The notes under the pieces are model-generated. The model had not been told where the DNA came from, did no database searches, and was given only the letters and a program-made list of their open reading frames with translations. Positions 1-7,583 of a stretch of DNA of 18,274 nt are shown here, piece after piece (position 1 is the stretch's first letter; every line of letters starts with the position of its first letter). The stretch covers positions 1 through 18,274 of the forward strand of contig WRHG01000012.1 of assembly GCA_009783365.1 (NCBI GenBank), given 5' to 3'. Position numbers and translations under genes: made by a program. Origin of the DNA: Clostridia bacterium. Lineage in GTDB: Bacteria > Bacillota_A > Clostridia > Christensenellales > Aristaeellaceae.

Positions 1-124
1 CATTTTCCAGATGTTTTGCGCAGGTCCCGACCACTTCTATCTTGTCCTTCAAATCGTCGAACACCTTTGCATGGTAGTCTGAGATGAATCCGCATCCCAC
101 AATAGCGAGTTTTATCTTATTCAT
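1..124 (-). CDS. Gfo/Idh/MocA-family oxidoreductase, N-terminal 41 residues only
   Basis: The gene starts at the ATG at 124-122 and runs off the left edge. The visible start, MNKIKLAIVGCGFISDYHAK, is a Rossmann NAD(P)-binding beta-alpha-beta with the GCGFIS form of the glycine motif typical of Gfo/Idh/MocA sugar and inositol dehydrogenases. It lies 30 bp downstream of the DegT aminotransferase on the same strand, so the two are probably co-transcribed. A sugar dehydrogenase plus a sugar aminotransferase is a common pairing in amino-sugar formation, for example NtdC/NtdA in kanosamine synthesis. The substrate cannot be read from this fragment. Confidence 0.85.
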   Translation of the reverse strand, partial: MNKIKLAIVGCGFISDYHAKVFDDLKDKIEVVGTCAKHLEN

Positions 125-154
125 GAAAATACCTCCTTATCCAACACAGGCACT

Positions 155-1471
155 CTACTTGCCCTCCTGCATCTCCGCCACAGACTCGAGTATGGAGTCG
201 GCCATGTAGTCGAGCTGCTCTCGGCTCAGCCCATAGATGGGCAGATGGGTGAAGCGCTTCGTGAAGACCTCTTCGCACACCGGGCAGTCGGCCGCGATCG
301 CGGCCTGGTCGTATCCGAGGTCCTTCATGATCGAGAAGTGGTAGAGCGGCCCGAAGTGCGGGATGTTCGTCACGCCCTTCTCGGTGAGCTTGGCCTTGAG
401 CGTCTGCGCGTCACCACCGGCGAGATCAGGGTCGATCTGCAACTGGTAGAGGTGGAAGGTGGGCTTGATCTGGTCGTTGCCGAGGTCCTGCGGGATGATG
501 GCCGGATTCGCCGAGAGCCGCTCCGTCAGGTAGGCAGCGGCGGCGCGTCTTTTTTCGAGGATCGACTCATAGCGCTTGATCTGCTGCATCAACCCGAGCG
601 CGGCGATCTCGGTCGTGGAGGAATTGCCGGGAACGAAGGGCCTGTCCTTGCCGGGAACAGGCGTCACGTCGTACAGCCAGTGCTCGATTGTCCGGCTGAA
701 ATCCAACCCTAGAAAACGCGCGCGCTTCATGTGCGGGCGCATGGCGTCCACGGTGGTCGTCAGGATGCCGCCCTCGCCGAACGCGGTGTTGTTCTTCACC
801 TCGTGGAAGCTGAACGCCGTGAAGTCCGCGATCGTTCCGATTTTTTTGCCCCTATAGGATGCGCCAAAGGCGTGAGCCGCATCCTCCAGCACCAGTATTC
901 CGTGCTTGTGGGCAAGTTCCATAATGGGCGCCATGTCCACGGGATATCCGCCGATATGTACCGGGACGATCATCTTCGTCTTGGATGTGATTTTTCTGGC
1001 CACGTCCGCAGGGTCCATATTAATTGTCCTTTTATCCAAGTCGGCGAACACAACCTTCGCTCCTATGGACAGCGGATATGCAATCGTGGCGATAAACGTA
1101 ATAGCGGGTACGATCACCTCGTCTCCGGCTTGAAGATTCGCGTATTTATACGCGATTTCAAAGCCCGCCGTGGCGTTGGCGATGAACAGGCTGTCCTTCA
1201 CGCCCAGGTACTCGTCGCACAGCGCTTCAAGCTCCTCTACTTTTGGGCCCAGCGAAAGCTTCCCCGGCGGGGACGATAGAGCCGCCAGCTTGTCCACTTC
1301 AGCGCCGACCGCTTGAAGCGCTCTGTCATACTCCGCTCCGCTGCCCTGCATCAGAAACTTAATGAACGCCATTAAATCCTGTGCGTTGTAGTTTTCGCCA
1401 ACCGCGGCCCACGGCACCGCTGTTTCTCCTGTGTTGTACCTGAAGTCCGACGCTTTCTTTTCCGTTGCCAT
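155..1471 (-). CDS. DegT/DnrJ/EryC1/StrS-family PLP-dependent aminotransferase
   Basis: This 438-residue fold-type I PLP enzyme probably transfers an amino group to a keto sugar. Visible landmarks are the NATAGFEIAY cofactor-phosphate region near residue 99, EDAAHAFGAS with the PLP-ring Asp197, and SFHEVKNNTAFGEGG, which carries the Schiff-base Lys226. A leader of about 70 residues precedes the family core. That is longer than in many DegT proteins and, with the overall size, resembles NtdA (about 441 residues); this link is only suggestive. The start ATG at 1471 follows an AGGGAAAGG ribosome site. The gene is followed by a Gfo/Idh dehydrogenase on the same strand. Base composition changes inside the gene: the part encoding the C-terminal half is clearly more GC-rich than the part encoding the N-terminal half. 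Confidence 0.9.
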   Translation of the reverse strand: MATEKKASDFRYNTGETAVPWAAVGENYNAQDLMAFIKFLMQGSGAEYDRALQAVGAEVDKLAALSSPPGKLSLGPKVEELEALCDEYLGVKDSLFIANATAGFEIAYKYANLQAGDEVIVPAITFIATIAYPLSIGAKVVFADLDKRTINMDPADVARKITSKTKMIVPVHIGGYPVDMAPIMELAHKHGILVLEDAAHAFGASYRGKKIGTIADFTAFSFHEVKNNTAFGEGGILTTTVDAMRPHMKRARFLGLDFSRTIEHWLYDVTPVPGKDRPFVPGNSSTTEIAALGLMQQIKRYESILEKRRAAAAYLTERLSANPAIIPQDLGNDQIKPTFHLYQLQIDPDLAGGDAQTLKAKLTEKGVTNIPHFGPLYHFSIMKDLGYDQAAIAADCPVCEEVFTKRFTHLPIYGLSREQLDYMADSILESVAEMQEGK

Positions 1472-1701
1472 AGCCTTTCCCTGCTTTCTTTGTTTTATGA
1501 AGGGTTCACCATCCTTTTGGCCGCCCGCAGGCCTCGGGAATTATGGATTTGCGGTATGTTATTGATGGTATCAGGTTATTCGGATGTTGTCGATATGTAT
1601 TTTTGATGCGAACATTGCCGCTGATAGGACCGTACCGCCGCCTTTTGTTTTTTGAGAAAATGTGGTATGCTTTGAATCGGTTCGGCGGCGCTTTGCAAAT
1701 A

Positions 1702-2790
1702 ATGACCGACAGGCTTACGGGGGTGGAAGCCGTGTTTGAGGCTGTAAAGGCGATCCTGGATATGGAGATGGCAACCGGCGGCTGTTACGGGTATAGTTTC
1801 GCTGTAGGCCGGGAGAGCGACATCTTATACCAGGCCTGGGGAGGCGACCTTGGAGGACCGGATACGGGGCCGGCGGACAAGGACACCCGCTACGACCTGT
1901 CCTGCCTGACGGAGACGCTGGTTGGGATGCCGCTGACCCTTTTAGCGCTGGAAAACGGGCTTCTTTCGTTGACGGACCCGCTGTCCCGCTACGTTGCGGT
2001 ACCCGCGGATAAAAAGGAGATCACCCTCTGGCATCTGCTCACCCACACCAGCGGTATCCAGTCCAGCTTTTTGCTGGAGCCGGAGGCGGAGCATCCGGGA
2101 GATGCCCTGCGGGTGATTCTGAGAAGGCCGCTGGGCGCTCCCGCAGGCAAGCGGGCGAAGCATACCGGGCTGGGCGCCATTGCTCTGGGCAAGGCGCTGG
2201 AAACGGTGTACGGCATGCCTGTTGACCAGGCTGCAAAGCGCTTCGTGTTTGACCCGCTGGGGATGAAGCATACGGGTTTTCTGCCAACCGGCGGGAACAT
2301 CGCCCATACGGACGCCAGCGCGGACACTGGGGAGCCGCGCATCGGAGAACCTCACGACGAAAACGCCCGCTTCCTTCACGGGGTGGCTAACTGCGCCGGG
2401 CTTTTTGCGGACGTGGGTGATGTTTGCCTCTTTTTAGCCATGCTGAGCCGGGAAGGCCGGGGAAGGGACGGCGTATTCCTGACCCGGGAGAGTTTACGCC
2501 TGGCATTTACGGAGCATACAAGGGGAATGAAAGAAGCTTGGGGGCTGGGGATTCAAGCGGCGGGGCGGGAACAGAGCTTCCTGGGCGACCTGTGGCCCAG
2601 GGGCGGTTGCGGCCAGGCCGGCTACACGGGTGTATCCCTGGCGGTGGAACCCGGCTGCGGGTTGTATGTGGCGCTGCTCAGCAACCGAGTGCATATTGCG
2701 AAGGAAAATGAAGCCCTGCACCGGTTGCGGAGGGTGGTGCACAACATGGCCCTGGCGGCTTTTCTGCGGGGGAAAGCGGTTGACGCCTAA
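1702..2790 (+). CDS. Beta-lactamase-superfamily (PF00144-like) protein, probably catalytically inactive
   Basis: The fold is recognisable by TRYDL.CLT.TLV, the helix ending ENGLLSLTDPLSRYV, LWHLLTHTSGI, FDPLGMKHTGF and a C-terminal AGYTGVSLAVEP...LLSNRVH. These belong to the class C beta-lactamase/esterase family. Aligning by eye, the catalytic SxxK becomes C-L-T-E (codons 1903-1914), the YxN motif becomes K-H-T, and the His of the usual HTG near the C-terminus becomes Gln (CGQAG). A serine-hydrolase reaction is therefore unlikely, and a binding or structural role is possible. The frame is open from an ATG at 1543. The ATG at 1702 is preferred because the family fold begins there, but no strong ribosome site marks either start. 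No signal peptide is evident from the 1702 start, so the protein is probably cytoplasmic. It lies just before the BMC promoter on the same strand; whether it belongs to the BMC system is unknown. Confidence 0.8.
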   Translation: MTDRLTGVEAVFEAVKAILDMEMATGGCYGYSFAVGRESDILYQAWGGDLGGPDTGPADKDTRYDLSCLTETLVGMPLTLLALENGLLSLTDPLSRYVAVPADKKEITLWHLLTHTSGIQSSFLLEPEAEHPGDALRVILRRPLGAPAGKRAKHTGLGAIALGKALETVYGMPVDQAAKRFVFDPLGMKHTGFLPTGGNIAHTDASADTGEPRIGEPHDENARFLHGVANCAGLFADVGDVCLFLAMLSREGRGRDGVFLTRESLRLAFTEHTRGMKEAWGLGIQAAGREQSFLGDLWPRGGCGQAGYTGVSLAVEPGCGLYVALLSNRVHIAKENEALHRLRRVVHNMALAAFLRGKAVDA

Positions 2791-2889
2791 GGAACCGCTG
2801 ACCGGATGCTGCCGTGCCGGCGAGGGGATAGGGCCGATTCCGCCAATGATGTTTAGCTGAATAATTTAAGTTGTTTAGCAATGTATCTA

Positions 2890-2918
2890 TTGACAACAGG
2901 TGGGCTTTTTTTTATAAT
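2890..2918 (+). promoter_or_regulatory. Sigma-A promoter of the microcompartment operon
   Basis: TTGACA at 2890-2895 and TATAAT at 2913-2918 are separated by exactly 17 bp, so both hexamers match consensus with ideal spacing. It lies about 95 bp before the first BMC gene and is the only strong promoter seen ahead of pduL. A promoter this strong would normally need a repressor, which fits the LacI-family gene inside the operon. Confidence 0.85.
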
Positions 2919-2963
2919 GGGATTAGCCTGTAGTAGCGCATACCATATAGAGAATTATCGCGG

Positions 2964-2981
2964 CATCATGACGGGGTGATG
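2964..2981 (+). promoter_or_regulatory. Possible operator for the LacI-family regulator
   Basis: CATCATGAC-GGGGTGATG is an imperfect 18-bp palindrome with matching five-base outer arms (CATCA/TGATG) and a central CG step, the general layout of LacI-family operators. It sits roughly 40-55 bp beyond the expected transcription start. The inner positions do not match, and the pattern is short enough to occur by chance. Confidence 0.25.
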
Positions 2982-2996
2982 ATAAACAAATATAAA

Positions 2997-3015
2997 CATC
3001 CGGAAAAGCCGGATG
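2997..3015 (+). promoter_or_regulatory. Leader hairpin overlapping the first candidate pduL start codon
   Basis: CATCCGG-AAAAG-CCGGATG is a perfect 7-bp inverted repeat with a 5-base loop. Its right arm contains the ATG at 3013, and its left arm plus loop contain the purine stretch GGAAAAG that would be the ribosome site for that start. In RNA it could mask this start or favour a downstream one. No T-run follows, so it is not a terminator. Confidence 0.4.
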
Positions 3016-4014
3016 CCGCAGTCGGAAGCCATGGTGGATATGGAAGGGTTTCAGGCAAGGATGAACGAAAGGATGTCCCCCATGGGCGAGAAAGAACTGC
3101 GGGATCAGGTGCTGCGCATGGTACTGACCGAGATGGCGAAAGCCGGAACGCTGTTTGCGCCCATCGCTGTTTCCGGTCGTCACGCCCATTTGAGCCTGCG
3201 GGACGCGGAGATCCTCTTCGGCCCGGGATACCAGTTTACGCCCCTGCGGGATCTGATTCAGCCGGGCCAGTTCGCCTGTCGGGAGCAAGTGGTGTTGGAG
3301 ATCGGCAGGGACAGGCTGCAGCTGCGGATTGTGGGGCCGGTCCGACAGGAAACCCAGGTGGAGCTGACCCTCACGGACAGCGTGAAGCTGGGGGTGCGAC
3401 CGCCCATTCGTATGAGCGGCGACCTGGAGGGAAGCCTTGGGGGAGTGTTGATCCATGAGGACCGGCGGGTGGCGCTTCCCCAAGGCGTCATCGTAGCGGC
3501 GCGGCATCTGCATTTGTCAGCGGAGGAAGGGTTGGCCTTTGGCCTTGGAGACGGGGACGTTGTGGAGCTGGCGCTGGAAGGCCTGCGGGAGGCCGTGCTT
3601 GGGAACATGATTGTGCGCTGTGGGCCGGGGCACCGTATGGAAGCCCACATTGACACGGACGAGGCCAATGCCTGCGGGCTGGCGGAGGGCCGGCTGGGGC
3701 GGGGGCGGCCTACGGAAGTTTTCACAACGGCTGAACCGGCTCTCGCACCGGCCTCGCCAAACGTACCCGCCGCAGGTGAGCCGGCCGCAGGGCAGGCGGG
3801 TTTAAAAGCTGATTTCATACCGGTTTCGCCGGATTTATCGGCGGCGGACCTGGACCTCACCGAGGGAAGGGGTTTGCTGCTGACGGAGGAGGATGTACGG
3901 CAAGCGATCCGGAACGGGTATCGGCGCATCCGTTGCGGGGAAGGTGCGATTGTGACGCCTTTGGCCAGGGACACGGCAAGGGACGGGGACGTTGAATTGA
4001 TGGAGACGAGGTAA
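3013..4014 (+). CDS. pduL: PduL-type phosphate acyltransferase with extra C-terminal EutQ/EutT-like module
   Basis: PduL swaps CoA and phosphate on an acyl group (acyl-CoA to acyl phosphate), regenerating CoA inside a microcompartment. Residues 52-215 match PduL closely: SGRHAHLS (H57, H59), LIQPGQFA, RMSGDLEGS, ARHLHLS (H165, H167) and AHIDTDEAN (H212), giving both halves of the zinc-site histidines. Residues 25-44 (EKELRDQVLRMVLTEMAKAG) look like the amphipathic N-terminal encapsulation helix. The protein has 333 residues against about 210 for ordinary PduL. After an Ala/Pro-rich linker (about 232-285), residues 288-330 form a small module with LLLTEEDVRQAIRNG and IVTPLARD, resembling the N-terminus of EutQ and EutT. 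The start is uncertain: ATGs at 3013, 3031, 3040 and 3061 are in frame and none has an ideal ribosome site. Confidence 0.93.
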   Translation: MPQSEAMVDMEGFQARMNERMSPMGEKELRDQVLRMVLTEMAKAGTLFAPIAVSGRHAHLSLRDAEILFGPGYQFTPLRDLIQPGQFACREQVVLEIGRDRLQLRIVGPVRQETQVELTLTDSVKLGVRPPIRMSGDLEGSLGGVLIHEDRRVALPQGVIVAARHLHLSAEEGLAFGLGDGDVVELALEGLREAVLGNMIVRCGPGHRMEAHIDTDEANACGLAEGRLGRGRPTEVFTTAEPALAPASPNVPAAGEPAAGQAGLKADFIPVSPDLSAADLDLTEGRGLLLTEEDVRQAIRNGYRRIRCGEGAIVTPLARDTARDGDVELMETR

Positions 4015-4018
4015 CAGC

Positions 4019-5593
4019 ATGGCTTTGACCGAGCGGCAGATTCGGGAGATCACCGACGAAATCGTGAAGAGCCTGGCCCAGGAGGCGGGGCGGATTAACA
4101 GAGGAAGCGGCATGGCCGGGAGCGAAGCCGGAAGTGCGAATGGAAGCGCGCCGTCGGGGCGGCTGTCCACGTACAGGCCGCCTACAGAGCCCTCCGAGCC
4201 GGCTTTTGCGCAGGTTTCGACGGTTTCGCGCACCGCAGGGCCGGCTTTCCAAGATCTGTCCGCGCCCGCCGCCGCCGGCTGCTGGTTATGCGAGACTGTG
4301 GAGCAGGCTATTGCCAATGCCAGGGAAGGCTTTGAACGGCTGCGGGAAATGACGCTTGAGCAGCGCGGAAACCTCATTGAAGCCATGCGGCGAAAGGGCA
4401 TTCAGCATGCGGAAGCCTTGGCCCGCATGGCTCACGAAGAAACAGGCTACGGCAATGTGAAGGATAAGACCGCCAAGAATCTGCTGATTTGCCACCGAAC
4501 GCCGGGGATCGAGGATCTGTCCAGCTACTGTAAGACCGGGGATGACGGCATGATGCTGGTGGAACAGGCGCCCTTCGGGGTAATCGGCTCCATCACGCCC
4601 TCCACCAACCCAACGGCCACGGTGATCAATAACGCCATCAGTATGATCGCGGCGGGAAACGGAGTGGTGTTCAACCCCCACCCTGCGGCCAAGCGATGCT
4701 CTCAGGAGGCCATGCGCCTGATGGTGGAGGCCATTCAGGAGGCGGGAGGGCCGGCTACGCTGATTACCACGGTGAGGGAACCTACCCTTGAAACAGGCCA
4801 GTGGATGATGACCCATCCGGACATCGCCATGCTCAGCGTGACCGGGGGCGAAGCGGTGGTGCAAGTTGCCATGCGCAGCGGTAAAAAGACCATTGCCGCG
4901 GGCCCGGGAAACCCCCCCGTGATCGTGGACGACACCGCCGATATTCCGCTGGCTGCCCGGCGGGTGTTCGAGGGCGCCAGTTTTGACAATAATGTGCTCT
5001 GCGTAGCGGAGAAGGAGGTGTTCGTGTTCGCCGGCGTGGCGGATTCGTTCATGGCCGAGATGGAGCGGTGCGGCGCCCAGCGGATCAGTCATGCGGATAT
5101 CGACCGGGTGCTGGCCACCACGCTGATTCCTCAGGATGGCAGGCACGTGATTAACCGGAACTACGCGGGCCGGGACGCGGCGGTGATTTTGCGGGACAGC
5201 GGCGTGGCTGTGCAAGGAGATCCCCGGCTGGTGATCGCCGAGGTGGAGGCGGATCATCCCTTTGTAATGACGGAAATGCTTATGCCCGTGCTGGCCATTG
5301 TACGGGTAAGGGACATCGGGGAAGCCGTTGAACTTGCCTGCAGGGCAGAGCGTGGCTGCCGTCACTCGGCCATGATTCATTCAGCCAGCGTACATCACAT
5401 GAGCATAGCCGCCCGGAAGCTGAACACCACCATCTTCGTAAAGAACGCATGCAGCCTTACGGGGCTGGGGTTTCACGGTGAGGGCCCCACCAGCATGACC
5501 ATCGCCACCCCCACGGGAGAGGGCGTTACCACCGCCAAGACATTCACCCGCCTGCGCCGCTGCGTGCTGTTTGGGGATTTCCGGATTGTATAA
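4019..5593 (+). CDS. CoA-acylating aldehyde dehydrogenase of the microcompartment (PduP/EutE type)
   Basis: It oxidises an aldehyde to acyl-CoA using NAD+ and CoA, the central metabolosome step. Residues 1-21 (MALTERQIREITDEIVKSLA) form a typical encapsulation helix. About 65 residues of Gly/Ala/Ser/Pro-rich linker follow, then the aldehyde dehydrogenase domain from about residue 90. Family marks are EQAPFGVIGSITPSTNPTAT (183-202), AAGNGVVFNPHP, SVTGGEAVV, AGPGNPP and the catalytic Cys328 in SFDNNVLCVAEKE. The length of 524 exceeds E. coli EutE and Salmonella PduP (about 465) because of the linker. It starts 4 bp after pduL with GAGG upstream, so the two are co-translated. PduP and EutE types cannot be separated by eye, so the natural aldehyde is not assigned. 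Confidence 0.95.
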   Translation: MALTERQIREITDEIVKSLAQEAGRINRGSGMAGSEAGSANGSAPSGRLSTYRPPTEPSEPAFAQVSTVSRTAGPAFQDLSAPAAAGCWLCETVEQAIANAREGFERLREMTLEQRGNLIEAMRRKGIQHAEALARMAHEETGYGNVKDKTAKNLLICHRTPGIEDLSSYCKTGDDGMMLVEQAPFGVIGSITPSTNPTATVINNAISMIAAGNGVVFNPHPAAKRCSQEAMRLMVEAIQEAGGPATLITTVREPTLETGQWMMTHPDIAMLSVTGGEAVVQVAMRSGKKTIAAGPGNPPVIVDDTADIPLAARRVFEGASFDNNVLCVAEKEVFVFAGVADSFMAEMERCGAQRISHADIDRVLATTLIPQDGRHVINRNYAGRDAAVILRDSGVAVQGDPRLVIAEVEADHPFVMTEMLMPVLAIVRVRDIGEAVELACRAERGCRHSAMIHSASVHHMSIAARKLNTTIFVKNACSLTGLGFHGEGPTSMTIATPTGEGVTTAKTFTRLRRCVLFGDFRIV

Positions 5594-5594
5594 T

Positions 5595-6986
5595 ATGGAC
5601 GTTGTAGAGCAGGTACGGCTGGCTGGGGTGGTGGGCGCCGGGGGCGCGGGCTTTCCCACCCATGTGAAACTGAAAGCCAAGGCAGAGGTGGTTATTGCCA
5701 ACGGAGCGGAATGCGAGCCGCTTTTGCGCGTGGATCAGCTGTTGATGGAACATCGGGCGGACCGCCTGATCCGGGGCCTGCGACTGGCTATGGAGGCCAC
5801 CGGCGCAAAGAGGGGGATCATCGCCACGAAGGGGCATTACCGGAAAGCTGTTGCCGCCCTGGAAGCAGCCCTGGGTCTCGGCCGTGCGTTTAAGAATGAC
5901 CGGGAGGCCGGCCAGGGCGTTACCCTGCACCGGATGGACAGCTACTACCCTTCCGGGGATGAGAAGTCCGTCATCTTCGAGGTGACGGGCCGGGTGGTAC
6001 CCAGCGGAAAGCTGCCGGCAGATGTGGGCTGCGTAGTATGCAATGTGGGGACCTTACTGGCTGTGGCGGACGCCGTGGAGGGGAAGCCTGTTACGGATAA
6101 AGCGGTCACCCTTTGCGGGGATGTACCCCGGCCGATGACCGTGGAGGCGCCTCTTGGCGCGCCGGTGCGGGAGTTGCTGTTGCTGGCGGGGTTTTCAGGC
6201 CGGGAAGAGGACTATGGGCTGATCTTGGGCGGGCCGCTTATGGGCAGGCTGTCGGAGGATTGGAGCGCCCCCGTGACCAAGACCATGGGCGGGGTGATAT
6301 TGCTGAAGCGGAACCACCCGTTAATCCAAAAGCGGATGCAGAATCCCGAGCGGCAGCTTCGTCTTGCCCGGTCCGTGTGCTGTCAGTGCAGCCTCTGTAC
6401 CCAGCTTTGCCCCCGTAACGCCCTGGGGCTGCACGTGGAGCCGCACAAGGCCATGCGCGCGTACGTGCTGGGCCGGGGGGCGCTGCTGGACCGGCCTTTG
6501 AGCCTGCTGGCATGCAGCGGATGCGGGCTCTGTACCCACTACGCTTGTAATTTCGGCCTTTGCCCTTCGGAGGTCATGACCATGCTGAAGGCTGAGCTGA
6601 ACGAAGCCGGCGTGAAGCCTCAGCCGGAGGATCCGATCCGGCCCGACCCCTTTTTGGCGGAAAAACGGGTGCCTGTCAAACGCCTCATCGCCCGTATGGG
6701 CTTACCGGTCGGGGAGGCGGAGCCGAGCCTTCAGGAATGGAAAGCGCCGAAGGGCCGGAAGGCATCTGTGGTCCTCCCCCTGTCCCAGCATATAGGGAAG
6801 CCTGGCGTTTCGGTGGTGAAGGAGGGAGATAGGGTGGCCAAGGGCGACCTCATCGCGGAGATCCCGAAGGGAGCGCTGGGAGCCAGGCTCCACGCGTCTG
6901 TCACGGGCAGGGTGGTGCGGGTGACGGAGGAGGCCATTGAAATCGCGCCGGCAGGGACAGCCGGCGCCGGGGAGGGATGCCGGTGA
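5595..6986 (+). CDS. pduS: PduS-like flavin and iron-sulfur protein (RnfC family)
   Basis: PduS proteins are flavin/Fe-S oxidoreductases attached to microcompartments; in the Pdu system PduS supports cobalamin reduction and is thought to pass electrons through the shell. From the ATG at 5595 the protein has 463 residues. GAGGAGFPTH (14-23) and ANGAECEPLL mark the RnfC/NuoF-like nucleotide/FMN fold. C262, C265, C268 and C272 (CxxCxxCxxxCP) and C307, C310, C313, C318 and C323 mark two [4Fe-4S] sites. The C-terminus (IGKPGVSVVKEGDRVAKGD) is a barrel-sandwich domain. The ATG lies one base past the aldehyde dehydrogenase stop (TAATATG), so translation is probably coupled. No B12 enzyme is visible here, so NADH reoxidation is a more likely job than cobalamin reduction; this is inference. 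Confidence 0.93.
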   Translation: MDVVEQVRLAGVVGAGGAGFPTHVKLKAKAEVVIANGAECEPLLRVDQLLMEHRADRLIRGLRLAMEATGAKRGIIATKGHYRKAVAALEAALGLGRAFKNDREAGQGVTLHRMDSYYPSGDEKSVIFEVTGRVVPSGKLPADVGCVVCNVGTLLAVADAVEGKPVTDKAVTLCGDVPRPMTVEAPLGAPVRELLLLAGFSGREEDYGLILGGPLMGRLSEDWSAPVTKTMGGVILLKRNHPLIQKRMQNPERQLRLARSVCCQCSLCTQLCPRNALGLHVEPHKAMRAYVLGRGALLDRPLSLLACSGCGLCTHYACNFGLCPSEVMTMLKAELNEAGVKPQPEDPIRPDPFLAEKRVPVKRLIARMGLPVGEAEPSLQEWKAPKGRKASVVLPLSQHIGKPGVSVVKEGDRVAKGDLIAEIPKGALGARLHASVTGRVVRVTEEAIEIAPAGTAGAGEGCR

Positions 6987-7528
6987 CAGCCATCGGCGTG
7001 GTGGAAACGCTAAGCATCCCGCTGGGGGTACTGGCGGGGGATCAAATGCTTAAAACCGCCCGTGTGGAGCTGGTAACAGCGCAGACCGCCTGCGCGGGGA
7101 AGTACATCGTAGCGGTGTGCGGCCAGGTGGCGGCGGTAGCCGCCGCAGTGGCCGCCGGTAAGGAGGCCGCGGCGGAAACCCTGGTAGACTCGCTGCTGAT
7201 CCCCAATGTGGACGAGCGGGTGGTGCGGGCTATGGCCGCCGCCACTGACGTGGGGGAAGCGGGGGCCGTGGGCCTGATGGAGACCTTTTCCCTGGCCAGC
7301 GCTATTGCCGGTGCGGACACCGCCGTGAAGGCGGCGCGGGTGGAGCTGATCGAGGTACGGCTGGGCAGGGGTTTGGGAGGCAAGTCTTTCCTGGTGATCA
7401 CCGGAGAGGTAGCCGCCGTGGACGCCGCCATGGATGCGGTTCGCAGGGTGGAGGGAATGGAAGGGCTGATCGCCTCCCATGTGGTGATCCCGGCGCCCCA
7501 CCCGGACATCGCGCGGGCCCTGCTCTAG
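6983..7528 (+). CDS. pduT: Tandem-domain (BMC-T) shell protein, PduT-like with a probable Fe-S pore
   Basis: This 181-residue protein contains two BMC domains (about 2-85 and 92-178) and would form a pseudohexameric trimer in the shell facet. It aligns well with PduT by memory: IGVVETLSIPLGVLAGDQML, TACAGKYIV, VDSLLIPNV, AVGLMETFSLASAIAGAD, LGGKSFLVITGEV and VIPAPH. Cys37 falls where PduT has Cys38, the residue that binds a [4Fe-4S] cluster at the threefold pore. The GTG at 6983 is chosen because GGAGGG at 6971-6976 lies 6 bp upstream and it overlaps the pduS stop as GTGA. The in-frame ATG at 6977 touches that ribosome site and is too close. It directly follows pduS, as expected for an electron-transfer pair. 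Confidence 0.92.
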   Translation: MTAIGVVETLSIPLGVLAGDQMLKTARVELVTAQTACAGKYIVAVCGQVAAVAAAVAAGKEAAAETLVDSLLIPNVDERVVRAMAAATDVGEAGAVGLMETFSLASAIAGADTAVKAARVELIEVRLGRGLGGKSFLVITGEVAAVDAAMDAVRRVEGMEGLIASHVVIPAPHPDIARALL

Positions 7529-7583
7529 ATCCGCTTACGCGAATGTTCACAAAGGCTCATTATGATAAAAGGAGACCGACGAC

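Noticed and set aside
2976..3458. Open frame overlapping the start of pduL in another frame, with a GGGGTG-like site upstream
   Set aside because: Its translation is Gly/Arg-rich without any family pattern, and the overlapping pduL frame is clearly the coding one.
4286..5380. Long antisense open frame across the aldehyde dehydrogenase gene
   Set aside because: It is a mirror of a GC-rich coding gene; the His-rich product matches nothing and has no ribosome site.
5571..5594. TTG start for the PduS-like gene overlapping the aldehyde dehydrogenase end
   Set aside because: PduS and RnfC similarity begins at the ATG at 5595, one base after the upstream stop.
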